This document shows positions 41,328-50,872 of a stretch of DNA of 64,000 bases, in pieces. The position numbers and the translations under genes are program-made. The notes beneath the pieces were generated by a model. That model worked only from the letters and a program-made list of their open reading frames with translations. It was not told the origin of the DNA and did no database searches. Where the stretch lies: positions 558,001 to 622,000 of the forward strand of contig NZ_JACVCU010000001.1 in assembly GCF_014518425.1 (NCBI RefSeq), read 5' to 3'. This DNA is from Terrabacter sp. MAHUQ-38. GTDB lineage: Bacteria; Actinomycetota; Actinomycetes; Actinomycetales; Dermatophilaceae. Positions within the stretch are counted from its first letter, which is position 1. Each line of letters begins with the position of its first letter.

Positions 41328-44300
41328 GTGCTCGACGACAACGCCGTCCTGTCAGCTCCCACGGTCTTCACCCTGGGGGGCCGCTCCGGGCTCATCGCCG
41401 AGGTCCTCGACAGCGGCGCCCTGAGGCGTCTCGAAGCCTTCGGCACCAGCCTGTTGCTGCACCCTGCGACCGTCGCCGAAGCGGGTCTGACGAACGTCCA
41501 CCTGCGCCTGCACCGGCCGGAGGGCATCCGTCGACTGGCGCTCCTCGGGCCGGGGAGCGGCTCCGTCGTGACGGGGGGCGACGGGGAGGTGGCCGTCACC
41601 GGGAGCCACGAGTCGGTTGCCTACCGGCTGTCGCTGCGCCTCGGCGAGGGCCAGGCCGACGCGGCGACCTGGCACTGGGACGTCGAGCTGACGAACACGT
41701 CCGGCGAGCCGGTCACGGCCGACGTCGTGCTGACCCACGACCCCGCGCTCGCTCCGCTCGCGAACGTGCGCATCAACGAGTACTACGTGAGCCAGTACCT
41801 CGACATCACGCCGGTCGCGACGTCCCAGCACGGCACCGCCGTCGCGGTGCGCCAGAACATGCCGGGCGAGCGCGCGCCCTGGCTCATGGTCGGGACCGTC
41901 GGCACCGGCGCCGGCTGGTCGACCGACGCCCTCCAAGTGGTCGAGCGCACCGAGCGCGGAGTCGTGTGGAGCGGCCTCGACGCCGCCGAGCTGCCCTCGC
42001 GTCGCCTCCAGCACGAGCACTCGCTCATCGCGCTACAGGACGCGCCCGTCGAGATCGCACCGACACACACCCACCGCACCGGCTTCTGGGGCATCACCCT
42101 CGAGGACCATCCGGCGGCGACCTCCGACGACGACGCGCGCTGGGCCGACGTCGCCCTCGCGGCGAGCCCGACCGAGGCCGTGCAGACGGGCGGCGGCGCG
42201 ACAGGCCGGCCCACCCCGTCGACTCTATGGTCCTCTGGCGCGGCCTTCGCGTCTCGAGCACTCACCCGCGAGGAGCTCGACGCCGCAGGCCTGCTCGCCG
42301 ATCGCAGGCACGTCGAGACCTCCGACGACGGGACCGAGCTGGCCTGGGTCGTCGACGGCGGCCAGCTCGTCACGCCGGCGAAGGAGCTGGCCGTCCTCCG
42401 CCCCCACGGACACCTCCTGCGCACCGGCGACACCTTCACGCCCGACTCGCACTCGCTCGCCTCGACCGTCTGGATGGCCGGAACCTTCCACTCACAGGTC
42501 ACGCGTGGTCACGTCGGCCGCAACGCGCTCGCGACCGGCCGCCGCACCTACCTCGGCCTCCAGCGTGCCCACGGCGTGCGCCTGTTCATCGAGGCTCCCG
42601 ACGACACCTGGCACCTCCTCGAGACCCCGAGCGCGTGGTTTACCGGCCTCGACCACTGCACGTGGTGGTATGCCGCCGCGTCCGGGCCTCTCCTCACCGT
42701 GACCTCGAGCGCCCCCGCCGACGAGCACACCCTGAGGCTCTCCGTCCGCCAGCAGGGCGCCGCCCCACGACGGGTCCTCCTCGCAATGCAGGTCGCCGAC
42801 GACCTGACGCCGGCCCCCTCCGTGACGACGGCCGGCGACCACGTTCACATCACGACCGCCCACGACCCGCGCCCGTGGCGGGTGTCGTGGGCCGGGCCCG
42901 GCAGCCCCGACCTCGGAGACGCGCGTCTCCAGGTCGACGGCGTCTCACGTGGGCACGGCTGGCTGACGGTGCTCTTCGAGCCGGCCGAGCAGGTCGAGGT
43001 CGTCATGGCGTCGGCTCCCGGCGCCGGTGACGCGGCCGAGGGTGAGGTGAGCCCGACGGACGAGCACCTCGGCGCCGCCTTCTGGCACAAGGCCGCCCAT
43101 GCCGTGTCGCTCGACGGCGCGGGCCTCGGCGACGTGCCAGAGGCACAGGCGCACCACCTCTCGGCCGCCCTTCCGTGGTTCGCCCACAACGCGCTCGTCC
43201 ACTACCTCTCGCCCCGCGGCCTCGAGCAGTTCTCGGGCGGTGCGTGGGGCACCCGCGACGTCTGCCAGGGACCGGTCGGGCTGCTGACCGCCCTCGGCCG
43301 ACAGGACGCGGTCCGTGACGTCCTGCTCCGCGTCTTCCGCGCGCAGAACGCCCGCGGCGACTGGCCGCAGGCCTTCGAGTTCCTGCCGCCGCTGCGCGAG
43401 TCGGGGCAGCCGGACTCGCACGGCGACGTCGTCTTCTGGCCCGTCCTGGCAACCGGCGACTACCTCCGCACGACCCGTGACGCCGGCCTGCTGGAGGAGA
43501 CCGTCGCCTTCGTCGGCGACGACGCGCTCGGCGAGCCCGCCACGGTCGCCGCGCACCTGCGCCGGGCGGTCGACCGGATCACGGAGTGCACGGTTCCCGG
43601 GAGCCCGCTCCCCGCATACGGCCACGGTGACTGGAACGACTCGCTCCAGCCCGCCGACCCGCGCCTGGCGGCACATCTCGTGTCGACGTGGACCGCCGTG
43701 CTCCAGACGCAGTCGCTGCGCACCCTCGCCGAGGGGCTCCGCGCGGCCGGGGCGCCGGGCGACGCCGGCGCCCTCGCCGACGACGCCGACGACCTCGCCG
43801 AGCGCACGCACGACGCGCTGCTCGACCAGCTCGCCGCCGACCCGGTGCTGCCCGGCTACCTGCTCCACCACGACGAGGGGCGGCTCGAACCGCTCGTGCA
43901 CCCGACCGACGAGCGCACCGGCCTGCGCTACGGCGTGCTGCCGTGGATCCATGCGATCGGTGCAGACCTGCTGACGCCGGAGCAGGCCCGCCACCACCTC
44001 GACCTCATCGAGGAGCACCTGCTCGGCCCCGACGGCGCGCGGCTCTTCGACCGGCCGGTGAGCTACGTCGGCGGACCGATGACGGTCTTCCAGCGCGCCG
44101 AGGCAAGCACCTTCTGGGGCCGCGAGATCGGTCTCATGTACATGCACGCCCACCTGCGGTACGCCGAGGCGCTGGCCCGGGTCGGTGACGGCGCCGGCCT
44201 GCTGCGCGCACTCGCGAAGTCGAGCCCGGTCGGTCTGGAGTCCCTGGTGCCGCAAGCCCGCCCGCGGCAGACGACGTGCTACTACTCGTCCTCGGACGGC

Positions 44301-44735
44301 GCCTTCACCGACCGTTACGACGCCCAGGCGAGATATGCCGCCCTCATGGCCGGCGAGGTGCCGCTCGAGGGCGGGTGGCGCGTCTACTCCTCCGGCCCGG
44401 GGCTCGTGCTGCGGCTCGTGACCGAGGTGCTGCTCGGCATCCGGCAGCGCGGCGACGACATCGAGATCGACCCCGTCCTGCCGCCGGGTGAGGGCGCGAC
44501 CGCGGGGGAGCTGACCGCGCGTCTGCCCCTCCTCGGCCACGACCTCACGGTCCGCTACTTCGTCGGCCCGGAGGGACACGGCGTCCGGCGGGTCACCGTC
44601 GCCGGCCGTGAGCTCGACCTGCGACCACTGCGCAACCCCTACCGGCGTGCGGGGGCGGTCGTCCGCGCCGCCGACCTCACCAGCGGCCCGAGCACCACCG
44701 CCCCCACCACCGAGATCCACGTGGAGACCCACTGA
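41328..44735 (+). CDS. GH94-family glycoside phosphorylase (oligoglucan phosphorylase-like)
   Basis: A 1135-residue cytosolic enzyme. The N-terminal half is the beta-sandwich/lectin-like region (VFTLGGRSGLIAEVLDSGALRRLEAFG, INEYYVSQYLD). The C-terminal half is the (alpha/alpha)6 barrel with CQGPVGLLTALGRQD, the active-site motif HGDWNDSL (residues 766-773; Asp768/Asp771) and YVGGPMTVFQRAE. Family members cleave beta-glucosidic links with phosphate, giving glucose-1-phosphate. It is longer than cellobiose phosphorylase (about 800) and close in size to 1,2-beta-oligoglucan phosphorylases (about 1090). GTG 41328 follows TAGGAAT. Confidence 0.88.
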   Translation: MLDDNAVLSAPTVFTLGGRSGLIAEVLDSGALRRLEAFGTSLLLHPATVAEAGLTNVHLRLHRPEGIRRLALLGPGSGSVVTGGDGEVAVTGSHESVAYRLSLRLGEGQADAATWHWDVELTNTSGEPVTADVVLTHDPALAPLANVRINEYYVSQYLDITPVATSQHGTAVAVRQNMPGERAPWLMVGTVGTGAGWSTDALQVVERTERGVVWSGLDAAELPSRRLQHEHSLIALQDAPVEIAPTHTHRTGFWGITLEDHPAATSDDDARWADVALAASPTEAVQTGGGATGRPTPSTLWSSGAAFASRALTREELDAAGLLADRRHVETSDDGTELAWVVDGGQLVTPAKELAVLRPHGHLLRTGDTFTPDSHSLASTVWMAGTFHSQVTRGHVGRNALATGRRTYLGLQRAHGVRLFIEAPDDTWHLLETPSAWFTGLDHCTWWYAAASGPLLTVTSSAPADEHTLRLSVRQQGAAPRRVLLAMQVADDLTPAPSVTTAGDHVHITTAHDPRPWRVSWAGPGSPDLGDARLQVDGVSRGHGWLTVLFEPAEQVEVVMASAPGAGDAAEGEVSPTDEHLGAAFWHKAAHAVSLDGAGLGDVPEAQAHHLSAALPWFAHNALVHYLSPRGLEQFSGGAWGTRDVCQGPVGLLTALGRQDAVRDVLLRVFRAQNARGDWPQAFEFLPPLRESGQPDSHGDVVFWPVLATGDYLRTTRDAGLLEETVAFVGDDALGEPATVAAHLRRAVDRITECTVPGSPLPAYGHGDWNDSLQPADPRLAAHLVSTWTAVLQTQSLRTLAEGLRAAGAPGDAGALADDADDLAERTHDALLDQLAADPVLPGYLLHHDEGRLEPLVHPTDERTGLRYGVLPWIHAIGADLLTPEQARHHLDLIEEHLLGPDGARLFDRPVSYVGGPMTVFQRAEASTFWGREIGLMYMHAHLRYAEALARVGDGAGLLRALAKSSPVGLESLVPQARPRQTTCYYSSSDGAFTDRYDAQARYAALMAGEVPLEGGWRVYSSGPGLVLRLVTEVLLGIRQRGDDIEIDPVLPPGEGATAGELTARLPLLGHDLTVRYFVGPEGHGVRRVTVAGRELDLRPLRNPYRRAGAVVRAADLTSGPSTTAPTTEIHVETH

Positions 44736-44736
44736 C

Positions 44737-46914
44737 ATGACTGACGTCACCACCAGGACCACCCGGCCGTGGCTCGATGCCGCGCTGCCCGTCGAGGAAC
44801 GCATCGACCTGCTCCTGGCCGAGATGACCTTGGCCGAGAAGGTCGGCCAGACCCATCAGGTCGCCAACATCGACCCCGAGGCGGACGCCGAGAGGATCCG
44901 CGCCGGCCGCATCAGCTCGAGCCTCTACGCGTCCGGCGCCACGGGCGGGAACGAGCGCGACGAAGGGGTCCTCGTCGGCAACATCGACGCCGCGCAGCGC
45001 CACGCGGTCGAGGGCAGCCGGCTCGGCATCCCGCTGCTCTTCGGCCGGGACGTCATCCACGGCCATCGCACCGTGGGGCCGATCCCGCTGGGGCTCGCGG
45101 CTTCGTTCGACGCCGAAATCGCGGAGAAGCTCGGCGAGACCGCGGCCCGGGAGGCCGCCGTCGACGGCGTCGCGTGGACCTTCACCCCGATGGTCGACAT
45201 CTCCGAGGAGCCGCGCTGGGGCCGCGTTGCCGAGTCCCTCGGCGAGGCGCCGGTCCTCTCGGGACGCCTGGCAGCCTCGCTCGTGAAGGGCTTCCAGGGT
45301 GCCGACCCGAGCGACCCCGACCGGATCGCCGCGTGCGCCAAGCACTTCACCGGATACGGCCTCGCCGCCGGCGGCCGGGACTACGACACGGTGAGCGTGG
45401 GCGAGAACACGCTGCGCAACCTGCACCTGCGCCCGTTCAAGGCGGCCGTCGACGCCGGCGTCCTGACCGTCATGGCCGCCTTCAACGACGTCGACGGCAC
45501 GCCGATGCACGCCCACGAGCACCTGCTCCGCGGCGTCCTCAAGGGCGAGTGGGGGTTCGACGGCGTCGTGGTCGCCGACTGGAACGGCATCGGGCAGATC
45601 GTGTTCCAGGGCGTCGCCGCCGACAACCGCGACGCGGCCGCCCTCGCCATCCGTGCCGGCGTCGACCTCGACATGGTCAGCGGCGCCTACCTCGCGCACC
45701 TCGAGGATCTCGTCGAGTCGGGCGAGGTCGAGCTGGCGCTGGTCGACGACGCCGTGCGTCGCGTGCTGCGCCTCAAGTTCCGCCTCGGCCTCTTCGAGCG
45801 TCCGTATGCCGCCCAGCCGGGTGCGACGAACGCCCCGACTCCCGAGACCCGGGCGGTCGCGCTCCGCGCCGCCCAGGCCGCGCACGTGCTCGTGAAGAAC
45901 GACGGCGTGCTGCCGCTCGAGCCTGACGCCGGGACGCTCCTGCTCAGCGGACCCTTCGTCGACGAGGGGGAGGCGCTGCTCGGCACGTGGACGCTCGACG
46001 GCCGCGGTGAGGACGTCGTCAGCCCTGCGGCAGCGGTCCGGGAGCGTCTCGGCGACCGCGTCGAGGTGAGCGACGGCCGCTTCTCGGACCGCACGCTCCA
46101 GCAGGCCCGGCGCGCCGAGCGGACCGTGCTGCTCCTCGGTGAGCACCCGTCGCGGTCAGGCGAGGCCAACAGCGTCACCGACATCGGCCTGCCGCACGGC
46201 CAGCTCGACGTGCTGAAGGCTGTCGCCCGGCTGGGCAAGCCCGTCGTCGCCGTCGTCTACACCGGCCGCCCGCTCGACCTCGGCCAGGTGCTCGACCTGG
46301 CCGACGCCGTCGTCGTCGCATGGCACCCAGGTGTCGAGGCCGGCACCGCCCTCGCGTCGGTCCTCTTCGGCGACGTCGAGCCGCACGGCCGGCTGCCGAT
46401 GACGTTCCCCCTCTCGACCGGGCACATCCCGACGAGCACGCACCAGCGGCCCACCGGCCGGCTCATCCGCGCGGACGTCGACCACGCGGAGGGGCGCTAC
46501 CTCGATGCGCCCACCTACCCGCGGCTCCCCTTCGGGTTCGGCCTGTCGTACACGACCGTCGAGTACGCCGCTCCCACGGTGTCGACCCCGACGATCCCCA
46601 CTGACGGTTCCCTCACCCTCACGGTCACCGTGGCGAACACCGGCGAGCGCGCCTGCCGAGAGGTCGTGCAGCTCTACTTCCGCGACCCCGTCGCCCAGGT
46701 CACCCGCCCCCTCGTCGAGCTCACCGACTGGGCGCTCGTCGACCTCGCACCCGGCCAGTCCCGTGAGGTCACGTTCGACGTCCACGCCGGGCAGTTCGCG
46801 TACGTCGGTCGCGACCTGACCGCCCGCATCGACGAGGGAGAGGTGGTCCTGCTCACCGGACCCGACTCCGCCCGGCTCCAGCCGGTCAGCATCACGGTGA
46901 GGAACGACTCATGA
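44737..46914 (+). CDS. GH3-family beta-glucosidase
   Basis: A 725-residue GH3 enzyme without a signal peptide, so cytosolic. It has the TIM barrel with KHFTGYG, the nucleophile Asp281 in VVVADWNGIGQ, the alpha/beta sandwich domain (HVLVKNDGVLPLEPDAGTLLLSGPF) and a C-terminal fibronectin III-like domain (REVVQLYFRDPVAQVTRPLVEL). ATG 44737 lies 1 bp after the GH94 stop. A cytosolic GH94-GH3 pair matches the Listeria innocua gene order for beta-1,2-gluco-oligosaccharide use, where GH3 finishes sophorose. Confidence 0.93.
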   Translation: MTDVTTRTTRPWLDAALPVEERIDLLLAEMTLAEKVGQTHQVANIDPEADAERIRAGRISSSLYASGATGGNERDEGVLVGNIDAAQRHAVEGSRLGIPLLFGRDVIHGHRTVGPIPLGLAASFDAEIAEKLGETAAREAAVDGVAWTFTPMVDISEEPRWGRVAESLGEAPVLSGRLAASLVKGFQGADPSDPDRIAACAKHFTGYGLAAGGRDYDTVSVGENTLRNLHLRPFKAAVDAGVLTVMAAFNDVDGTPMHAHEHLLRGVLKGEWGFDGVVVADWNGIGQIVFQGVAADNRDAAALAIRAGVDLDMVSGAYLAHLEDLVESGEVELALVDDAVRRVLRLKFRLGLFERPYAAQPGATNAPTPETRAVALRAAQAAHVLVKNDGVLPLEPDAGTLLLSGPFVDEGEALLGTWTLDGRGEDVVSPAAAVRERLGDRVEVSDGRFSDRTLQQARRAERTVLLLGEHPSRSGEANSVTDIGLPHGQLDVLKAVARLGKPVVAVVYTGRPLDLGQVLDLADAVVVAWHPGVEAGTALASVLFGDVEPHGRLPMTFPLSTGHIPTSTHQRPTGRLIRADVDHAEGRYLDAPTYPRLPFGFGLSYTTVEYAAPTVSTPTIPTDGSLTLTVTVANTGERACREVVQLYFRDPVAQVTRPLVELTDWALVDLAPGQSREVTFDVHAGQFAYVGRDLTARIDEGEVVLLTGPDSARLQPVSITVRNDS

Positions 46915-49244
46915 TCGAGACCATCCGCCGGCAGATCCGCGTCGACGGCACGCCTCGCATCGTCATGTCGGGCGAGGTGCACTACTTCCGCGTCGCGCGT
47001 GAGGAGTGGGCCCAGCGCCTCGACCTGCTCGTCGCGGCCGGCTGCGACACCGTCGCCTCGTACATCCCGTGGATCTTCCACGAGCTGCCCGACGGCAGCA
47101 TCGACGTGACGGGCAGGACCCGTCCCGAGCGCGACGTCGGCGCGTTCATCGACCTCGCGGCCGAGAAGGGCCTGCGGTTCATCGCCCGGCCAGGGCCGTT
47201 CGTCATGGCCGAGCTGAAGAACGAGGGCATCCCGTTCAGCGTCTACCGCGACCACCCGGAGATCGTCCCGGTCGGCTGGGACGGGGCACCGGTCGCCTCA
47301 CGCACGGTCGACTACCTCGCGCCCGCCTTCCTCGCCGAGAGCGGCCGGTGGTTCGACGCGATCATGCCGGTGCTCGCGCCACGGCTGCAGCCGGCCGGCG
47401 GCCCGGTCATCGGCGTGCAGCTCGACAACGAGGTGGGCATGCTCGCCTGGGTGACGAACTCGCCCGACCTCACCGACGGGCTCGTCGAGGCGTTCGGCGA
47501 GTTCGTTCGCAGGCGTCACGGCGAGGCGACCCCGTATGCGGTCCGGCCCGGTGAGGCGGGGTGGGCGGACCTCGTGCGCTCCCCCTCGGAGGAGGCCGCC
47601 GGGCCGCTGCGCCTCGACCTCGGCCTCTTCATGCGCGGGCGTTTCGGCGAGTACGTGGCCACCCTGCGCCGGATGTGCCAGGAGCGTGACGTGGCCGGCG
47701 TCCCCTTCTTCGTCAACATCCACGGCACCGAGGGCGGCAACGGTGCGCCGTTCCCCATCGGGATCAGCCAGCTCGTCGACACCTACAGCGGCATCCCCGG
47801 GATGGTCTCGGGCTCGGACCACTACCTCGGCGAGGCGACGCTGAACACGATGACCGACCTCTACGTCATCAACGCCTTCATGGCGGCGGTGCACGACGAC
47901 GACCAGCCCCTGACCTCGCTGGAGTTCGAGGCGGGGTCGGGCGACTACGGCGCCGGCTCGGAGCTGCAGTACGACCCGTCGACCGCGGACCTCAAGACCC
48001 GTCTCTGCCTCGCGCAGGGCAACCGGCTCGTCAACTACTACCTCTTCGCCGGCGGCATCAACCCGCCGCTCGACGAGCTCGTCGGCGACGGCAACGACCG
48101 CCTCTCGTTCACCGGGGAGCGCCACGGCACGGCCGCACCCGTCGGTCCCGAGGGCCAGCGCGGCTACACCTATGCGGCGACGAGTCGCAGCATCCACGCG
48201 ATCAAGGCCAACGAGCCGTGGCTCGCCCGGATGGACGAGGACCACGACGACGTGTCGCTGGGACTCGTGCTCGACGCGTACATGACCGAGTACCACCACC
48301 CGGGCTCCGCGCTCATGACGGAGGTCGTCGACGACCTGACCGCGCACCGCGGGGCGGGTGAGCGCAAGGCCCTCGCACGATCCCTGCTGCTCGGCGGGTT
48401 CCGTTACGGTGCAGTGCATCTCGAACGCCGTGACCCCGAGCCGGGCAGCACGGTGCTCGTAGGAGTCGGCCGCTACGTGTCGCGCACCGTGCAGGAGCGC
48501 CTCGTCGGCCACGTCGTGTCGGGCGGCAACGTCGTGCTGCTCGGCCGCATCCCCGAACGCGACCTGGACGGCACGCCGTGCACCGTCCTCGCCGACGCGC
48601 TCGGCATCAAGCCGGGCGAGGTCGTGCGTGACCACGGGCACTACTTCCCCTCGCTCGTCGCCCACGGCTGGGCCGAGCCGTGGCCGGAGGTGCGGGCGGG
48701 CTGGATCCAGTCGCTCGTGCACGAGCGCGGCGACGTCGTGCTCACCGACGTCTACGGAGCCGTGTGCGGCGTCGACGTGGCGCTCGGCGAGGGCCGGGCC
48801 ATCGTGCTCGCCGCGCAGGTGCCCTCGGACCCGGTGCTCTTCGACCGGGCCCTGTCGAGCCTGGGCGTCGGCCCCGGGCTCCGCCTCGAGACGCAGTGGC
48901 CGGGCGTGTTCGCGACGACGACGAGCACGGCAGGCGGCGAGCGGGCCCTGCACGTCATCAACACCTCCGGTGCGGGGGCCACCGTGACCGTCGCGCTCGA
49001 CGACACCCCGATCGCCGCCGGGACCACGCTGGAGGTCCCGGCCCGCAGCGGGCACATCCTGGCCCTCGGGCTCGACGTCGCCGGACGCCGCCTCGAGTGG
49101 GCCTCGGCCGAGGTCGCCGGCGTCGACGCGGACGGCTCGGTCCACTTCCGGCCGGGCCTCGACGAGGACGGCGGGACGACGGTGGTCGTCGACGGGACAC
49201 CGGTACGGCTGGCGCCGGGCGAGCACACCGTCCGGCCCGGCTGA
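46911..49244 (+). CDS. GH35-like beta-galactosidase
   Basis: A 777-residue GH35-type enzyme. The N-terminal barrel begins IRVDGTPRIVMSGEVHYFRV, with AAGCDTVASYIPWIFHE and FIARPGPFVMAEL. The acid/base is Glu174 in GVQLDNEVG; the nucleophile is Glu338 (or 340) in TSLEFEAGSG. C-terminal beta domains follow. There is no signal peptide. The GGVP segment normal in GH35 reads KNEGIPFSVY here, so the substrate may differ from lactose. ATG 46911 overlaps the GH3 stop (ATGA). It is the last gene of the glycosidase operon. Confidence 0.88.
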   Translation: MIETIRRQIRVDGTPRIVMSGEVHYFRVAREEWAQRLDLLVAAGCDTVASYIPWIFHELPDGSIDVTGRTRPERDVGAFIDLAAEKGLRFIARPGPFVMAELKNEGIPFSVYRDHPEIVPVGWDGAPVASRTVDYLAPAFLAESGRWFDAIMPVLAPRLQPAGGPVIGVQLDNEVGMLAWVTNSPDLTDGLVEAFGEFVRRRHGEATPYAVRPGEAGWADLVRSPSEEAAGPLRLDLGLFMRGRFGEYVATLRRMCQERDVAGVPFFVNIHGTEGGNGAPFPIGISQLVDTYSGIPGMVSGSDHYLGEATLNTMTDLYVINAFMAAVHDDDQPLTSLEFEAGSGDYGAGSELQYDPSTADLKTRLCLAQGNRLVNYYLFAGGINPPLDELVGDGNDRLSFTGERHGTAAPVGPEGQRGYTYAATSRSIHAIKANEPWLARMDEDHDDVSLGLVLDAYMTEYHHPGSALMTEVVDDLTAHRGAGERKALARSLLLGGFRYGAVHLERRDPEPGSTVLVGVGRYVSRTVQERLVGHVVSGGNVVLLGRIPERDLDGTPCTVLADALGIKPGEVVRDHGHYFPSLVAHGWAEPWPEVRAGWIQSLVHERGDVVLTDVYGAVCGVDVALGEGRAIVLAAQVPSDPVLFDRALSSLGVGPGLRLETQWPGVFATTTSTAGGERALHVINTSGAGATVTVALDDTPIAAGTTLEVPARSGHILALGLDVAGRRLEWASAEVAGVDADGSVHFRPGLDEDGGTTVVVDGTPVRLAPGEHTVRPG

Positions 49245-49249
49245 CAGGC

Positions 49250-49285
49250 GACGGCCTCGGTCTCGCACGGGTGACCGGGGCCGTC
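49250..49285 (+). terminator. Hairpin terminator of the GH94-GH3-GH35 operon
   Basis: GACGGCCTCGGTC (49250-49262) pairs with GACCGGGGCCGTC (49273-49285): 13 bp with one T-G wobble and a 10-nt loop, starting 6 bp after the GH35 stop. Confidence 0.7.
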
Positions 49286-49441
49286 GTCGTGTTGCTTGAC
49301 TCGAGGCGAGGTGCCGGGGTAGGCATCCGGTGAGTCCACTGGGAGTTCACTGGGAAGGTGGCCGGATCCCCGGGTCCCGGCGGATCCGTGCCTATCGTCG
49401 TGGGGAGCATGTCCCTTCTCGACGGGTGAGCGAGTCCAACG

Positions 49442-50869
49442 ATGACGGTCCAGGTCCGCCCCTCCACCACGGGGTCGCCTCGTGGCGGTCGCGAGGCCGG
49501 ACCGCCGAGATGGCTCCTCGTGGCCGTCGTCCTCGGCGTCGCGCTCGTCCTGACGGACACTGTCTCGCAAGCCGTCGCGCCGTACATCCGCAGGGACGAC
49601 TGGCCGTACCTCCTGCCGCCGGACACGCCGACCGCCACCAGCGTCGTCGCGAAGAACCTCCTCGAGGGCCGATGGCTCAACTCGGCCTGGTGGTATGTCA
49701 TCGGCCAGCACGGCACGGCCACCTCGGCTGCGGTGACGTACGCGGCGGCATACGCCCTCTTCGTCGCCGGACTCTGGCGCCTGCTCCGTCTGAGACTCCC
49801 GCGGCTGCACTGGGCTGTCGACGCGCTGCTGGGGCTGGCCCTCTTCGTGTCGGTCGTGTGGGTGCGGCTGCTCTACTGGCCGGGCACCCTCACGCCGTCG
49901 GTCCTCGTGGCTGCCGCGGGTGTCTGGACGCTGCCGGCGGCAGGCCACAGCCGCCGCCGCCTCGGCACGTGGCTGCTCGTGGTCACCGTGCTGTCGGTGC
50001 TGACCTACCCTCCCGTCGGGATCGTCCTCTTCGTGTGTGCCGTGGTGCACGTCGGGGTGCGGCCGTGGCGCGACATGGTGCTGCTCGCCGTCGGTCTCGT
50101 CGCGTCGTACGCGGTCGGCGTGGCCGTCATCTACGTGCTCAACAAGATCGCGTTCGACCACTTGGGGCTGCGGATCGCCGCCTGGCGGCACCCGAACCCA
50201 CTGGTCAGCCTCTACGACGCGAAGGTCAACACCCTGCGGGTCCTGCGAGCCCTGTACCGACTGGGGGTCGTCGTCTGGGCGGCCGGCCTCGTGGGTGTCG
50301 TCGCTTCCGTGGTGGCCTTCCGCGACACAGGCCTTCGACCGGCCCTGGTGCGACTGTGGTTCGCCGTCGCGGTCGTGGTCGGCCTGGGCTCGGCCCAGAC
50401 TCTCGTGACCGGCATCGACACCGACCCGCGCGGTGAGCTCTGGGCCTGGCTCGCGATCGTCCTGCCCGCGGCGTTCCTGCTGGCCGGGTCGCGGTGGTCA
50501 CGCCGGATCGGGGTCGCCTGTCTGGCGGTCCTCGCCGTGGTCGGGGTCGCCACGTGGCGCTCGGACGTCGGTGACCACCAGGCCACGCGACGTGCGTACT
50601 CCGCCCTCGTCCAGCAGGCCACGCAGCCGCGGCCCGACGGGTCACGACCGCAGGTCGTGCTCTACCAGCCGGCGAAGGAGCGGAACACGACGAGGGGCCG
50701 AATCACGGCCGGCACGGTGCGGATGATGGTGCGGGCCGCCCAGGACGGGGTGGTGCCGAGGTGGTGCACCGAGGCCGAGTGCCGCCGGATCGCGGCGGCC
50801 CGGCACTCGGTCGTAGACCTCGGCACCGTCGTCGGCATCGTCGTGCCGCCCCCGCCGGCCCAGCTGTGA
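49442..50869 (+). CDS. Polytopic membrane protein, GT-C glycosyltransferase-like
   Basis: A 475-residue protein with about ten hydrophobic helices and a soluble C-terminal domain of some 90 residues. The first extracytoplasmic loop carries IRRDDWPYL, an acidic pair in the position of the catalytic D-D of GT-C enzymes, which use lipid-linked sugars. The tail outside the membrane (QVVLYQPAKERNTTRGRITAGTVRMMVRA, and Cys-x4-Cys in RWCTEAECRR) is family-unknown. It is transcribed alone, after the operon terminator and a -10-like TATCGT near 49393. Function is tentative: wall or lipid glycosylation. Confidence 0.65.
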   Translation: MTVQVRPSTTGSPRGGREAGPPRWLLVAVVLGVALVLTDTVSQAVAPYIRRDDWPYLLPPDTPTATSVVAKNLLEGRWLNSAWWYVIGQHGTATSAAVTYAAAYALFVAGLWRLLRLRLPRLHWAVDALLGLALFVSVVWVRLLYWPGTLTPSVLVAAAGVWTLPAAGHSRRRLGTWLLVVTVLSVLTYPPVGIVLFVCAVVHVGVRPWRDMVLLAVGLVASYAVGVAVIYVLNKIAFDHLGLRIAAWRHPNPLVSLYDAKVNTLRVLRALYRLGVVVWAAGLVGVVASVVAFRDTGLRPALVRLWFAVAVVVGLGSAQTLVTGIDTDPRGELWAWLAIVLPAAFLLAGSRWSRRIGVACLAVLAVVGVATWRSDVGDHQATRRAYSALVQQATQPRPDGSRPQVVLYQPAKERNTTRGRITAGTVRMMVRAAQDGVVPRWCTEAECRRIAAARHSVVDLGTVVGIVVPPPPAQL

Positions 50870-50872
50870 CGC

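Noticed and set aside
42945-44804. A 619-codon minus-strand frame opposite the GH94 gene
   Set aside because: It is a shadow of a well-supported glycoside phosphorylase; composition is that of an antisense frame.
47298-49268. A 656-codon minus-strand frame opposite the GH35 gene
   Set aside because: The GH35 catalytic motifs on the plus strand settle the coding strand.
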